Position numbers and translations under genes: made by a program. A stretch of 64,000 bases of DNA from Bacillota bacterium (GTDB lineage: Bacteria > Bacillota > Clostridia > Lachnospirales > Lachnospiraceae), in the NCBI GenBank assembly GCA_023420085.1, contig JAEZWQ010000027.1, forward strand, positions 1-64,000, in the 5' to 3' direction. A model generated the notes under the pieces. The model was given only the letters and a program-made list of their open reading frames with translations, was not told the DNA's origin and did no database searches. This document shows, piece after piece, positions 27,737-35,619 of this stretch (within the stretch, counting starts at the first letter, position 1; every line of letters begins with the position of its first letter).

Positions 27737-28540
27737 ATGAGTAAATTTGAAAGAAAATTTGGTAAATATGCAATAAATAATTTAATGTATTATTTAATTT
27801 TACTTTATGTAGTAGGATGCATAATTATGTTGACTAGACCAGAAATTTATATAAGATATTTAAGTCTTGATTTTAATCAGGTATTTTCTGGGCAAGTATG
27901 GCGCCTTATTACTTTTTTAATGTATCCAATAAGCAATAGTATATTATTTATGATAATAATGCTATTCGTTTATTATTCTATTGGTAGAGTAGTTGAAAAT
28001 GCTATAGGTAGTTTTAGATTTAATATTTTTATATTTGGTGGTATAATTTCATTATGGATTGTAGGGTTAGTTTATTATTTGATTAATAAACCGTTTTCAG
28101 TAATGTTAGGTGGATCATATCTTAATCTATCATTGATGATAATATTAATACTTATAAATCCTGAACAAGAATTTTTATTTTATTTTGTTATACCATTAAA
28201 GGCAAAATGGTTTGCTATTATTATAGGGTTGAATTTTATTGTATCTATAATAAATCCAGGCCCTAGCAGGTATGAAGCAATTGCAGCTTTGATTAATTTA
28301 TTAATTATGTATTTTGTAATGAAAAAACAAAATAGAGTATATGTAAAAAAAGATGCTGAGATATTTACGAAAAGACAGAAAAAGTTTGAAAAGGAACTGA
28401 GTAATTTACCAAAGCATAAGTGTTGTATATGCGGTATAACAGAAAAAGATGATCCTAACATGGAATTTAGATACTGTTCTAAATGTAGTGGATTAAAAGA
28501 ATATTGTATTAATCATATTAATGATCATGAACATAATTAG
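27737..28540 (+). CDS. Rhomboid-like membrane protein without serine motif, zinc-ribbon tail
   Basis: The 267-residue protein has about six membrane helices. The first loop carries SGQVWRLITFLMYP, matching the conserved WR region of rhomboids. The catalytic GxSG motif is not seen; GGSYLNLS is at the corresponding place, so it is probably a pseudoprotease. After the last helix a charged region leads to C-C-x-C...YCSKC...YC..H..DH, a likely zinc-binding module facing the cytoplasm. The function is unknown. It starts 2 bases after the lipid kinase gene. Confidence 0.72.
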   Translation: MSKFERKFGKYAINNLMYYLILLYVVGCIIMLTRPEIYIRYLSLDFNQVFSGQVWRLITFLMYPISNSILFMIIMLFVYYSIGRVVENAIGSFRFNIFIFGGIISLWIVGLVYYLINKPFSVMLGGSYLNLSLMIILILINPEQEFLFYFVIPLKAKWFAIIIGLNFIVSIINPGPSRYEAIAALINLLIMYFVMKKQNRVYVKKDAEIFTKRQKKFEKELSNLPKHKCCICGITEKDDPNMEFRYCSKCSGLKEYCINHINDHEHN

Positions 28541-28554
28541 TGCAAAGGAGTAAC

Positions 28555-29994
28555 ATGAAAAGAACAAAAATTATTTGTACATTAGGACCGGCAAGCAATA
28601 ATAAGGAGGTATTAAGAGAGCTTATTCTAAATGGAATGAATATTGCCAGATTTAATTTTTCACATGGAACACATGAGTCACATGCTGAGTTGTTAAAACT
28701 TGTTAGAGAAGTTAGTGAAGAATTGGATATGCCTGTTGCAACCTTACTTGATACAAAAGGTCCAGAAATTAGAACAGGTTTATTTGATGGAGAAGTTAAG
28801 TATGTAGAATTAGCTGCAGGCGATAAACTTATATTGACAATTGAAGAGATAATGGGAGGAAAAGAAAAGGTTTCTATTTCATATCCGGGTTTTATAAATG
28901 ATGTTAAAATTGGTGATAGAGTTTTAGTAGATGATGGACTTATAGAACTAATTGTAGAAAATAAAGATGAAAAAAATATTTATACAAGGGTTGTCAATGG
29001 AGGTTTACTAGGAGAAAGAAAGGGGATAAATGCGCCAGGTGTACATTTAGATTTCCCTATTATCACCGAGAAGGATAGAGAGGATATAATTTTTGGTATA
29101 GAACAAGATTTTGATTTTATTGCAGCGTCTTTTGTTAGATCTCAAGAATCAATTTTAGCAATAAAAGATGTATTAAAAGAATATGGATCAAATATACCAG
29201 TTATTTCAAAAATTGAATGTTTAGAAGCTATTGAAAATCTTGAAGGTATTTTACACTATTCTGACGGAATTATGATAGCTAGAGGGGATCTTGGGGTTGA
29301 GATACCAGCTGCACAAGTACCTTTTATGCAGAAGAAACTTATTAGAGAGTGTAATAAGAGATATAAACCTGTTATAGTTGCTACACAAATGCTTGATTCA
29401 ATGATAAGAAATCCAAGACCAACAAGAGCAGAAGTTAATGATGTTGCTAATGCAATATATGAAGGTACTGATTGTGTAATGTTATCTGGAGAATCTGCAA
29501 GTGGTAAATATCCAATAGAAGCATTACAGACTATGGTTAATATTTGTAAAATAACAGAAAGTCATATAGATTTTACTAAGTATACAGAAAAGCAAAAAAT
29601 GCATAGAAAGTTTAACTATTCTAGTTCTGTTAGTGCATCTACAGTTTCTACAGCTGAAAATATTGGAGCTAAATTAGTTATAACACCGACTATGAGTGGA
29701 CAGACTGCAAGATTTGTTTCAAGATTTAGACCTGCGTGTATACATATTGGATGTTCCCCAAATAAGCAAACTGTAAGAAAGATGCAAATTTACTGGGGAG
29801 TTATACCTTTCTGGCAAGAATATAGCGATAATTCTAATCATATAGTTCAAGGTGCTATTGATATTTGTAGAAATAAAGGGTTTGTCCAAAAAGGTGATTT
29901 ATTTGTAGTTACATCTGGAATGAAATCAATATATGATGGAACACAAAAAGATGCAAGCTTCACAAATACAATAAGAGTATTTGTAGCAGATTAA
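28555..29994 (+). CDS. pyk: Pyruvate kinase
   Basis: Converts phosphoenolpyruvate and ADP to pyruvate and ATP. RTKIICTLGPAS starts the protein. The active-site signature is ISKIECLEAIENLEGIL...DGIMIARGDLGVEIP, and MLDSM...PTRAEVNDVANAIYEGTD is also typical. At 479 residues it lacks the extra C-terminal PEP-utiliser domain found in Bacillus pyruvate kinases. AAAGGAG precedes ATG 28555; an in-frame GTG at 28540 is less likely. Confidence 0.97.
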   Translation: MKRTKIICTLGPASNNKEVLRELILNGMNIARFNFSHGTHESHAELLKLVREVSEELDMPVATLLDTKGPEIRTGLFDGEVKYVELAAGDKLILTIEEIMGGKEKVSISYPGFINDVKIGDRVLVDDGLIELIVENKDEKNIYTRVVNGGLLGERKGINAPGVHLDFPIITEKDREDIIFGIEQDFDFIAASFVRSQESILAIKDVLKEYGSNIPVISKIECLEAIENLEGILHYSDGIMIARGDLGVEIPAAQVPFMQKKLIRECNKRYKPVIVATQMLDSMIRNPRPTRAEVNDVANAIYEGTDCVMLSGESASGKYPIEALQTMVNICKITESHIDFTKYTEKQKMHRKFNYSSSVSASTVSTAENIGAKLVITPTMSGQTARFVSRFRPACIHIGCSPNKQTVRKMQIYWGVIPFWQEYSDNSNHIVQGAIDICRNKGFVQKGDLFVVTSGMKSIYDGTQKDASFTNTIRVFVAD

Positions 29995-30006
29995 TTAGGA
30001 GGCTTT

Positions 30007-30942
30007 TTGATAATATTAATATTAAAAATACTTGGTATAGTTTTTTTGATATTATTAGCGTTATTGCTTCTTATTCTAAGTATAATATTATTTGTACCAT
30101 TTACTTATGAGATAAAGGGGAAATATAGTGATACTACTAAAATAATTGGTGGTGCAAAAGTTTCGTGGTTATTTAAGGGCTTAAAATTAAAAATTCTATA
30201 TAAGGAGAATCTAAAAATTAGATTATCTTTGTTTGGAAAAACTTTATTCAGTAAAAAAGCTAGATCTAGTTTTAAGAGCAGTTTTGATATTTCTGAGATA
30301 GACTCTGAAGAAGTAGAAGATAATAACTATAATACTGAAATATTAAATAGTGATAAGTTTCATGAAAATATTGGTGTTACAGATACTGTTTTTAGAGAAA
30401 ATATAAATTTTGATGATGTAAAGACAGATAATTTTAAACATGAAAATATAAGTAAAGAAGATAAGTCACTAGAGGATAAGATTATTGATTTATTATTTAA
30501 GGTAAGAGATTGGTTAAGACCAAGATATATTAAAATAAAGGACGCTATTGATAATTTTCTATATCAGGTAGATAATAAATTAGAATATATTGAAACTAAG
30601 ATTGATAAATATATTGTAGAAGGGAATATAAAACTAGGTAAAAAGGTTTTTATAAGAATTGGTAAATTGCTATTACATGTATTACCAAGAAAAACGCATA
30701 TATATGGAGAACTGGGATTTGAGGATCCATGTACAACTGGGCAAATTTTTGCATTAAGTAGTTTTATAAATCCTAAATTTTGTGATATAGATATTATACC
30801 TGAATTTGATAAAGAAATAAAAAATATAAAGATTGACTCTAAAGGAAGAATTTTTATCGGATATATATTATTACAAGCCCTGATAATTATAGTAGATAAA
30901 AATTTTTGGAAATTATTAGGTACTATTAGAAAAGATAGGTAG
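30007..30942 (+). CDS. DUF2953 family membrane protein
   Basis: The protein has one strongly hydrophobic N-terminal helix (residues 3-32), then FVPFTYEIKGKY as in DUF2953 proteins, a charged variable middle and a conserved-looking end (YGELGFEDPCTTGQIFAL). The likely start is TTG 30007, with AGGAGG 7 bases before. DUF2953 genes commonly precede gerW/ytfJ, as here. In spore formers the pair is linked to germination; its role in other bacteria is unknown. Confidence 0.75.
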   Translation: MIILILKILGIVFLILLALLLLILSIILFVPFTYEIKGKYSDTTKIIGGAKVSWLFKGLKLKILYKENLKIRLSLFGKTLFSKKARSSFKSSFDISEIDSEEVEDNNYNTEILNSDKFHENIGVTDTVFRENINFDDVKTDNFKHENISKEDKSLEDKIIDLLFKVRDWLRPRYIKIKDAIDNFLYQVDNKLEYIETKIDKYIVEGNIKLGKKVFIRIGKLLLHVLPRKTHIYGELGFEDPCTTGQIFALSSFINPKFCDIDIIPEFDKEIKNIKIDSKGRIFIGYILLQALIIIVDKNFWKLLGTIRKDR

Positions 30943-30950
30943 GTGGGTTG

Positions 30951-31355
30951 ATGGATAATAAAAAAGTTAATGCCGTATTAAATGAATTATTTCAAGGGAT
31001 GGATTCTCTTATAGATACTAAAACAGTTGTTGGAGATGCTAAGTGCTTTGGAGATACAGTTATTGTACCTTTAGTTGAAGTAAGTTTTGCAATGGGGGCA
31101 GGGGCCTTTGATTCAAGCATCAGAAAAAAGAATAATGAACGAGGAGGATTGGGTGCTAAGATTAAACCTTCTGCGGTTCTTGTAATAAAAGAGGGTAGTA
31201 CTAGAGTTATAAATGTAGGATCAAATAGTGCTATTGAAAAAGTTATTGATTTAGCTCCTGATTTGATGGATAAATTGACTAAAGGACATAAGGCAAGTAA
31301 AGCAGAAAAAGATGCAATTATACACAAAGCTTTTGGTGATAATATAAAATTATAA
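30951..31355 (+). CDS. GerW/YtfJ family protein
   Basis: The 134-residue protein shows VVGDAKCFGDTVIVPLVEVSFAMGAGA, GLGAKIKPSAVLVIKEG and the hydrophobic/alternating C-terminus of the YtfJ (GerW) family. In Bacillus GerW is needed for lytic enzyme activity in germination. Family members also occur outside obvious spore genes. ATG 30951 is preferred over the TTG one codon earlier; AGGTGGG is the ribosome site. It is the last gene before a strong terminator. Confidence 0.85.
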   Translation: MDNKKVNAVLNELFQGMDSLIDTKTVVGDAKCFGDTVIVPLVEVSFAMGAGAFDSSIRKKNNERGGLGAKIKPSAVLVIKEGSTRVINVGSNSAIEKVIDLAPDLMDKLTKGHKASKAEKDAIIHKAFGDNIKL

Positions 31356-31371
31356 TATAATTTAAAATGAA

Positions 31372-31417
31372 ATGATGTTGGTAATTGTAATATATAATAT
31401 ACCGACATCATTTTTTT
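31372..31417 (+). terminator. Terminator after the pyk-DUF2953-gerW group
   Basis: ATGATGTTGGT (31372-31382) pairs with ACCGACATCAT (31401-31411) with one G-U pair, followed by seven T. Confidence 0.88.
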
Positions 31418-31476
31418 GATTATAAATTAATTATATATTAGGATTTAATTGCAAATAAATATTTATAGTATTAAGC

Positions 31477-31515
31477 GACCCCAAGCGTTGAATTGTTACA
31501 TCCAACTTTGGGGTC
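31477..31515. repeat. Hairpin with GACCCCAA...GTTG ends
   Basis: GACCCCAAGCGTTG (31477-31490) faces CAACTTTGGGGTC (31503-31515). No T tract follows on either strand. The same arms, TGACCCCAAA/GTTGG, occur in the hairpin at 35459-35510 and resemble IS3-type terminal repeats. It may act as the terminator of the minus-strand M23 gene or be a mobile-element trace. Confidence 0.6.
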
Positions 31516-31565
31516 AACTTGTATTATTTATTCATAATATACCTATGATGATTACAATATAAACA

Positions 31566-32810
31566 TTAATATAGTATTAATGGATCGAATGCTGTGCTAC
31601 CAAACATAGCGTTAGGATCAGTTTCGACTTGGAAGTGAAGATGAGGACCAGTAGCTGAACCAGTCATTCCAACATAACCAATTACCTGCCCTTGACTAAC
31701 AGTTTGATTTACACCTACAGCAGTTGAAGACATATGTGCATATCTAGAAATTCTTCCATCATCTTGGATTATACAAACCATATTACCAGATACTGCATCA
31801 TAATTTGACCACACAACAACGCCAGATCTTGCTGCATAAATTGGTGTACCAGTTGGAGCACCAATATCTACACCTAGGTGACCACCATTTACATAATCAG
31901 CTGCAACAAGTCTTCTTCCTGATGAGAATGGAGAAGTGATTGTGGTATAGTTACTTGGTAGAGGCCAAAGATAACCAGAACTTGCAACAGTACCATTAGA
32001 TGGAATAGTAACAGATGTGTTACCAATTCCCCCATTAGCTGCTTGTTTACGTTTTAGTTCAGCAAGCTTTTCTTGTGCTGCCTTAATGTTTGCTTGGATT
32101 TGCTCATTGCGTCCTTGAATGCTTTTTTGAAGTTCTTCAATTTCTGCTGTTAGATTTGAGACAACATCTTTATTTTCTTCGATTAATTTCTTTTGCTCTT
32201 CCATTAAAGTTTCAGCTTCTTTTTTATCTGCAACTAAAGAATCTTTAATAGAAGCCTGTTCATCAACAAGCTTTTTTTGAGCTGTTTCTTTTTCCTTAAT
32301 TTCTTCCTTTAGTTTTTTATATTCTTGAAGTTTTTTTCTATCATATGAAGTTATTTTACTTTTATACTCAGCACCATTTAAGAAATCAGAAAAAGAATTT
32401 TCTTTTAAGAATAAAACAACTATATTCTGATTTGAATTCTCATACATGTACTGAATTCGAAGCTTCATATCATTTTTTGTCTTATTTTCTTTTTTTGTAA
32501 GTTCGTTGATTTCTTCTTTTATTTTTACCAAATCTTTATTTAGTTTATGTAATTTTGTTTCACTTTCAGCAATTCGTTGAGATATTTCAGTAATCTTATT
32601 TGAAACTTCTTCGATTTGCTTTTCAGCATCAGAAATTTCATGCTTTTTATCTTCAACTTCTTTATTTAATTCTTTAATTTTATTACTATCTTCTTTATTT
32701 TTCTTCTGTAATTCTAAATTTGGATCAACAGCAGAAATATTAGAATATAAATTAGTAACTAAAAAACTTGAACATAAAACGAAAGCTAATGCTAATATCT
32801 TTTTTTTCAT
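31566..32810 (-). CDS. M23 peptidase with N-terminal coiled coil (EnvC/PcsB-like architecture)
   Basis: The 414-residue secreted protein has a signal peptide (MKKKILALAFVLCSSFLVTN), then about 240 residues of Lys/Glu-rich coiled coil in two blocks. The C-terminal LytM/M23 domain has GGHLGVDIGAPTGTPIYAA with the first zinc ligands and HLHFQVE near the end. The zinc site looks intact, so it is probably an active endopeptidase acting in cell separation. ATG 32810 is preceded by AAGGAG. A longer reading frame to 32885 would run into tmRNA and is rejected. The gene starts 17 bases after the tmRNA 3' end. Confidence 0.92.
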   Translation of the reverse strand: MKKKILALAFVLCSSFLVTNLYSNISAVDPNLELQKKNKEDSNKIKELNKEVEDKKHEISDAEKQIEEVSNKITEISQRIAESETKLHKLNKDLVKIKEEINELTKKENKTKNDMKLRIQYMYENSNQNIVVLFLKENSFSDFLNGAEYKSKITSYDRKKLQEYKKLKEEIKEKETAQKKLVDEQASIKDSLVADKKEAETLMEEQKKLIEENKDVVSNLTAEIEELQKSIQGRNEQIQANIKAAQEKLAELKRKQAANGGIGNTSVTIPSNGTVASSGYLWPLPSNYTTITSPFSSGRRLVAADYVNGGHLGVDIGAPTGTPIYAARSGVVVWSNYDAVSGNMVCIIQDDGRISRYAHMSSTAVGVNQTVSQGQVIGYVGMTGSATGPHLHFQVETDPNAMFGSTAFDPLILY

Positions 32811-32827
32811 ATTTCTCCTTGGGTGTA

Positions 32828-33155
32828 TGGAGCTGAGGGGAATCGAACCCCTGTCCAAAAATTCTTTCACTATAGCTTCTCCCATTACAGTTAATTAAAA
32901 AATTTCCACATCCAGTATTAATTAACAAATATCTGGAATAGTAGCTTCATAAAAATACCAAATTACTCAAAGCTTTGTAATTTGGGTTCTCGTAAACATA
33001 AAACTATGATTAAATAACGAGAATATTAATCATAGTTGCTGCAAAACTAAGCAGCGTAAGCTAAATTATCTTCAGCGTTTATTTTAAAAAGCTTAAAGTA
33101 GCGACACTAATGGCTACTATAGTTTCCAAATCCCTGTCGAAACCTATACAACCCC
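32828..33155 (-). ncRNA. ssrA: Transfer-messenger RNA
   Basis: Acceptor GGGGTTG (5' end at 33155) pairs with CAGCTCC (3' end), discriminator A at 32828, no encoded CCA. The T arm reads GGGGTTCGATTCCCC, and the 5' domain reads TATAGGTTTCGACAGGGAT. The tag is at 33047-33076: GCT resume codon, peptide AEDNLAYAA, stop TAG. The length of 328 nt fits one-piece tmRNAs. No hairpin terminator separates it from the M23 gene. Confidence 0.95.
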
Positions 33156-33176
33156 CTAAATTGTTACATTTTCTTA

Positions 33177-33205
33177 ATAATATCATTAAAAAATGTTAAA
33201 ATCAA
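33177..33205 (-). promoter_or_regulatory. Probable promoter of ssrA
   Basis: On the minus strand TTGATT (33200-33205), a 17-bp spacer and TATTAT (33177-33182), about 22 bases before the mature 5' end. It implies a short leader removed by RNase P. Confidence 0.55.
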
Positions 33206-33239
33206 TATAAATTTAAAATTTTTACAATAAAAACACAAA

Positions 33240-33272
33240 AATAAAAGCCTTTTGTTTATATATCAAAAGGCT
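33240..33272 (-). terminator. Terminator of tRNA-Trp
   Basis: On the minus strand AGCCTTTTG (rc of 33264-33272) pairs with CAAAAGGCT (rc of 33246-33254), followed by TTTATTTTTG. It starts two bases after the tRNA. Confidence 0.82.
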
Positions 33273-33274
33273 AA

Positions 33275-33347
33275 CAGGGGCAGTAGGACTTGAACCCACG
33301 ACCTGCGGTTTTGGAGACCGTTATTCTACCAACTGAACTATACCCCT
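33275..33347 (-). tRNA. tRNA-Trp (anticodon CCA)
   Basis: 73 nt on the minus strand. Acceptor AGGGGTA pairs with TGCCCCT-type 3' strand, discriminator G73 as expected for Trp, anticodon loop CTCCAAA, T arm GGGTTCAAGTCC. No CCA is encoded. Confidence 0.95.
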
Positions 33348-33358
33348 AAGACTTCACT

Positions 33359-33387
33359 ATTTTAGCATTATTAATTATTTTTGTCAA
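33359..33387 (-). promoter_or_regulatory. Promoter of tRNA-Trp
   Basis: On the minus strand TTGACA (33382-33387), 17-bp spacer, TAAAAT (33359-33364). The left copy of the 32-bp direct repeat begins at the last base of this -35 box. Confidence 0.82.
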
Positions 33388-33418
33388 TGTTTCAATTAAA
33401 TATACATATTATATTTCT
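33387..33418. repeat. 32-bp direct repeat, left copy
   Basis: Identical to 35620-35651 over 32 bases, starting ATGTTTCAATTAAATATA. The two copies enclose a 2.2-kb segment with a decayed gene, a toxin-like gene and its partner. They look like the boundary duplication of an inserted segment. Confidence 0.85.
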
Positions 33419-33661
33419 GTTTTAAAAATGATAATGTCTTAATATAATCAAAATGATTATGTCCCATTTGGTATAATTATCTTCTTAATAATTCATCCAT
33501 TTCTTTAATTTACTAGACAAATTATATAAACAGATTACGCCTTTTGCAACAAATAGGGGATTCTTAGCTGCAACAAATTGGTAATCTTATAATAACTTTT
33601 ATAACTGATTGATTTAATTGATTTTTACAAGAGAAATGGTAAAATATACTTAATAATAATA

Positions 33662-34012
33662 ATGTCAAGGCTAAAGCTGCAAATCAGGAGATTTGGAGAA
33701 TGGCAAGTTTTTGATGATAGGGAGTGGCAATCGCAAGAATTCTTTTAGATCCTTCGTGTAGATAAAAAAGTGATGCCTCTCATAGGTGGCCATACCTTTG
33801 CAGTCAGTATAAGTAATGCAGCCCACTACAAAAAATTTGTGGACATCAATTCCACGGAATATTTTGTAAAGGCATAGGGACTTCCTTAAGAATTAGAAGG
33901 TTCTCTAAATATTATAGGGAGAGATAGCGTTATTGAACGTATAAGCAATAAACTAGATTGTTTATACACAAAAAAAGCTTATGGGCTTGTTGTCGCACTT
34001 GTTTGTTCTTAA
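33662..34012 (+). pseudogene. Decayed gene of unknown family
   Basis: One frame is open over 117 codons except for three stops (TAG 33746, TAG 33875, TAA 33887). The stretches between are 28, 42 and 40 codons and look protein-like, for example PLIGGHTFAVSISNAAHYKK and GRDSVIERISNKLDCLYT. The base composition is less AT-rich than the surroundings. I do not recognise the family. It may be the remnant of the element that delivered the toxin island. Confidence 0.45.
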
Positions 34013-34122
34013 AGGTGAATTACATATATGATTATTCGGCAATCCGGCAAGCCGACAGCTCACTCACATTCCTGTGATTTGTAGTATATCGAGTTCCCTA
34101 CAAGAATTATAAAGGGAAATAT

Positions 34123-34160
34123 GCTCGGCAAAAACATTTTCATAGTGTTTTTGCCTGAGC
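34123..34160. repeat. Hairpin in the island
   Basis: GCTCGGCAAAAACA (34123-34136) pairs with TGTTTTTGCCTGAGC (34146-34160), one bulged T. No T tract follows. It may belong to the mobile element remnant. Bases 33419-33661 and 34161-34283 otherwise show no gene or clear signal to me, apart from the AAAGGAGG before the toxin gene. Confidence 0.6.
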
Positions 34161-34283
34161 GAAGCGAAAGTAATGGATATAATTATGAATTATAATAACC
34201 CTAAGAGATATAAAAATAGAGCAAGATTCTTTCATTTTCTATAAATGTTAATTTTTGGTAATTTAAAGGAGGTATTGAAGAAT

Positions 34284-34910
34284 ATGAGTAAAAAATATAA
34301 TAGAATTTTAAGCTTTTTCTTAGCAATTATGATGGTTTTGTCTGGAGTTTTTTGTAATTCTTATAATGTATATGCACAAGAAGTTGACAAAGCTATTAAT
34401 GTTGAAGATAACACAATAATAATTCTTGAAGATGGTAGAAAAGTAACAGAAGAACAATTTTTAAATATACTTGAAAATTATTTTGGAGATATTTATAAGA
34501 TAGAAGATCCAAAATTTGAAGTAATATCGAAAAATATTAATAGAATTGAAAATAATATGTCTTTACGTTCTGCTGGAGCTATACCAATAGATGATGTGAT
34601 GAAGGTTATGGCAGGCTCATGGTATATACCAGGTATAGGGAAAATAGTTGTAGCTGGTGGAGCAATTGTAATAGGAGGAGTTACTATCTACAAGTTAGGC
34701 GGGTGGATAGCAGAGCTGGTAAATAATTGGCTTACCTCTAGGGCTTTATCTAAACAGGCAGAAAAAGCAGTAGACGGATTAGGAAGTGTGAACTCTAATA
34801 GAGCGAATCATATTCTTAAAACAAAACATAATTGGAGTAGTTTGGTTCCAGGAGGTCCTAAAGATCCAAATAGGTGGAATAAAATAAAAGCGATTATAAA
34901 AAAGTGTTAG
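34284..34910 (+). CDS. Secreted toxin-like protein, frame ends early at a slippery heptamer
   Basis: The frame encodes 208 residues. A signal peptide (SFFLAIMMVLSGVFCNSYNVYA) is followed by an acidic domain and a hydrophobic Gly-rich segment (IVVAGGAIVIGGVTIY) that could insert in a membrane. The end reads NRANHILKTKHNW...NRWNKIKAIIKK, which looks like the start of a small basic toxin domain, and then stops at TAG 34908. The -1 frame continues the domain for 45 residues (34904-35041). The break is at A AAA AAG (34898-34904). It is either a one-base loss in an A tract or programmed -1 frameshifting. The layout resembles SAR2788-type putative toxins, but that match is from memory. AAAGGAGG lies upstream. 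Confidence 0.65.
   Translation: MSKKYNRILSFFLAIMMVLSGVFCNSYNVYAQEVDKAINVEDNTIIILEDGRKVTEEQFLNILENYFGDIYKIEDPKFEVISKNINRIENNMSLRSAGAIPIDDVMKVMAGSWYIPGIGKIVVAGGAIVIGGVTIYKLGGWIAELVNNWLTSRALSKQAEKAVDGLGSVNSNRANHILKTKHNWSSLVPGGPKDPNRWNKIKAIIKKC
34898..34904 (+). other. Slippery heptamer A AAA AAG at the frame break
   Basis: In the zero frame the codons are ATA AAA AAG TGT TAG. A -1 slip on A AAA AAG enters the frame that reads GTG TTA GTT GAT and continues to TGA 35041. The heptamer is the classical -1 site of bacterial frameshift genes. I see no strong stem directly downstream. Confidence 0.55.
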
Positions 34911-35041
34911 TTGATGGGAAAGAATCTAAATATGGAAGTGCTTATAAAAGGACATTAAATTATAAAGGAAAGGTAGTAGAAGTAACGTTTCAAAAGCTAA
35001 GAAATGGGCTTATTTCTATTTCAAATGCGTGGGTAAAATGA
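34904..35041 (+). pseudogene. C-terminal part of the toxin domain in the -1 frame
   Basis: This frame encodes 45 residues, including DGKESKYGSAYKRTLNYKGK and ending in ISNAWVK. It is rich in Lys and beta-strand residues and has no start codon of its own in a good context. Its stop TGA (35039-35041) overlaps the ATG of the next gene as ATGA. The continuity of protein-like sequence and the coupled overlap show that this frame was, or is, translated as the end of the upstream gene. Confidence 0.6.
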
Positions 35042-35415
35042 ATACTAAAATAAAAGAATATTTTTCTTTTGATAATAACCTATTTTTCAATTCAAGTGAA
35101 TTGATGGATAAATTGAATGAAGAGTTTATATTGGAGGGAGAAAATTATTTTAATGAGGAAGGCATAGATATATCTAATATTTATTTTAAGTTACTTGCTC
35201 AATTATATTTTTTAAAGAGTGAAGATAATGCAAATGATTCGATGATAGCACATGTTAATTATATTATTGGGTATTATGTAGGACTATTTTTACATCCTAT
35301 TGATGGAGAATTTCTTGCATTAAAATATATAGATGAAGCCATTAAGTTAGAAACTGATAATAAAAAAATACAGAAATATAAGGAATTAATATTGATGATT
35401 AAAGAAGAAATATAG
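35038..35415 (+). CDS. Probable immunity protein of the toxin-like gene
   Basis: The acidic protein has 125 residues, no signal peptide and a helical pattern (LLAQLYFLKS..., NYIIGYYVGLFLHP..., LALKYIDEAIKLE) resembling a helical-repeat fold. I recognise no family. Its ATG overlaps the -1 frame toxin stop as ATGA, the usual coupling of toxin and immunity genes. Cytoplasmic location and acidity suit an antitoxin to a basic toxin domain. The role is inferred from context. Confidence 0.6.
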   Translation: MNTKIKEYFSFDNNLFFNSSELMDKLNEEFILEGENYFNEEGIDISNIYFKLLAQLYFLKSEDNANDSMIAHVNYIIGYYVGLFLHPIDGEFLALKYIDEAIKLETDNKKIQKYKELILMIKEEI

Positions 35416-35458
35416 GAATGGTTAAAAAAGAATTATATAAAAACAGTAAATCAATAAT

Positions 35459-35510
35459 AAACTGATCCCAAAAAGTTGGACCTAAAAAATCAACTTTTTG
35501 GGGTCAGTTT
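35459..35510. repeat. Long hairpin with TGATCCCAAAAAGTTG arms
   Basis: Arms 35459-35478 and 35491-35510 pair over 20 bases with one G-T wobble and a 12-base loop. There is no T tract. The arms share TGA(C/T)CCCAAA...GTTG with 31477-31515 and resemble IS3-type ends. It may serve as the terminator of the toxin-immunity unit. The rest of 35416-35723 holds only the right direct repeat. Confidence 0.65.
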
Positions 35511-35619
35511 AGTGTAAATTATTTTGTGCAAACTAATTATATTGATGATATATTCTTGCCTTAGATCTTTGATTTATATAAATTAATTTTTTTATATGGG
35601 ATATTATTTTCCCATTGAC

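Noticed and set aside
30007..31355. DUF2953 and GerW/YtfJ genes as proof of sporulation
   Set aside because: Both families also occur in bacteria not known to form spores, and no other spore gene is in the window.
32811..32885. Longer M23 peptidase starting at 32885
   Set aside because: The extension is the translated 3' part of tmRNA. ATG 32810 has a good AAGGAG and begins a proper signal peptide.
34904..35041. The -1 frame segment as an independent small gene
   Set aside because: It has no convincing start with a ribosome site, and its sequence continues the upstream domain through the heptamer.
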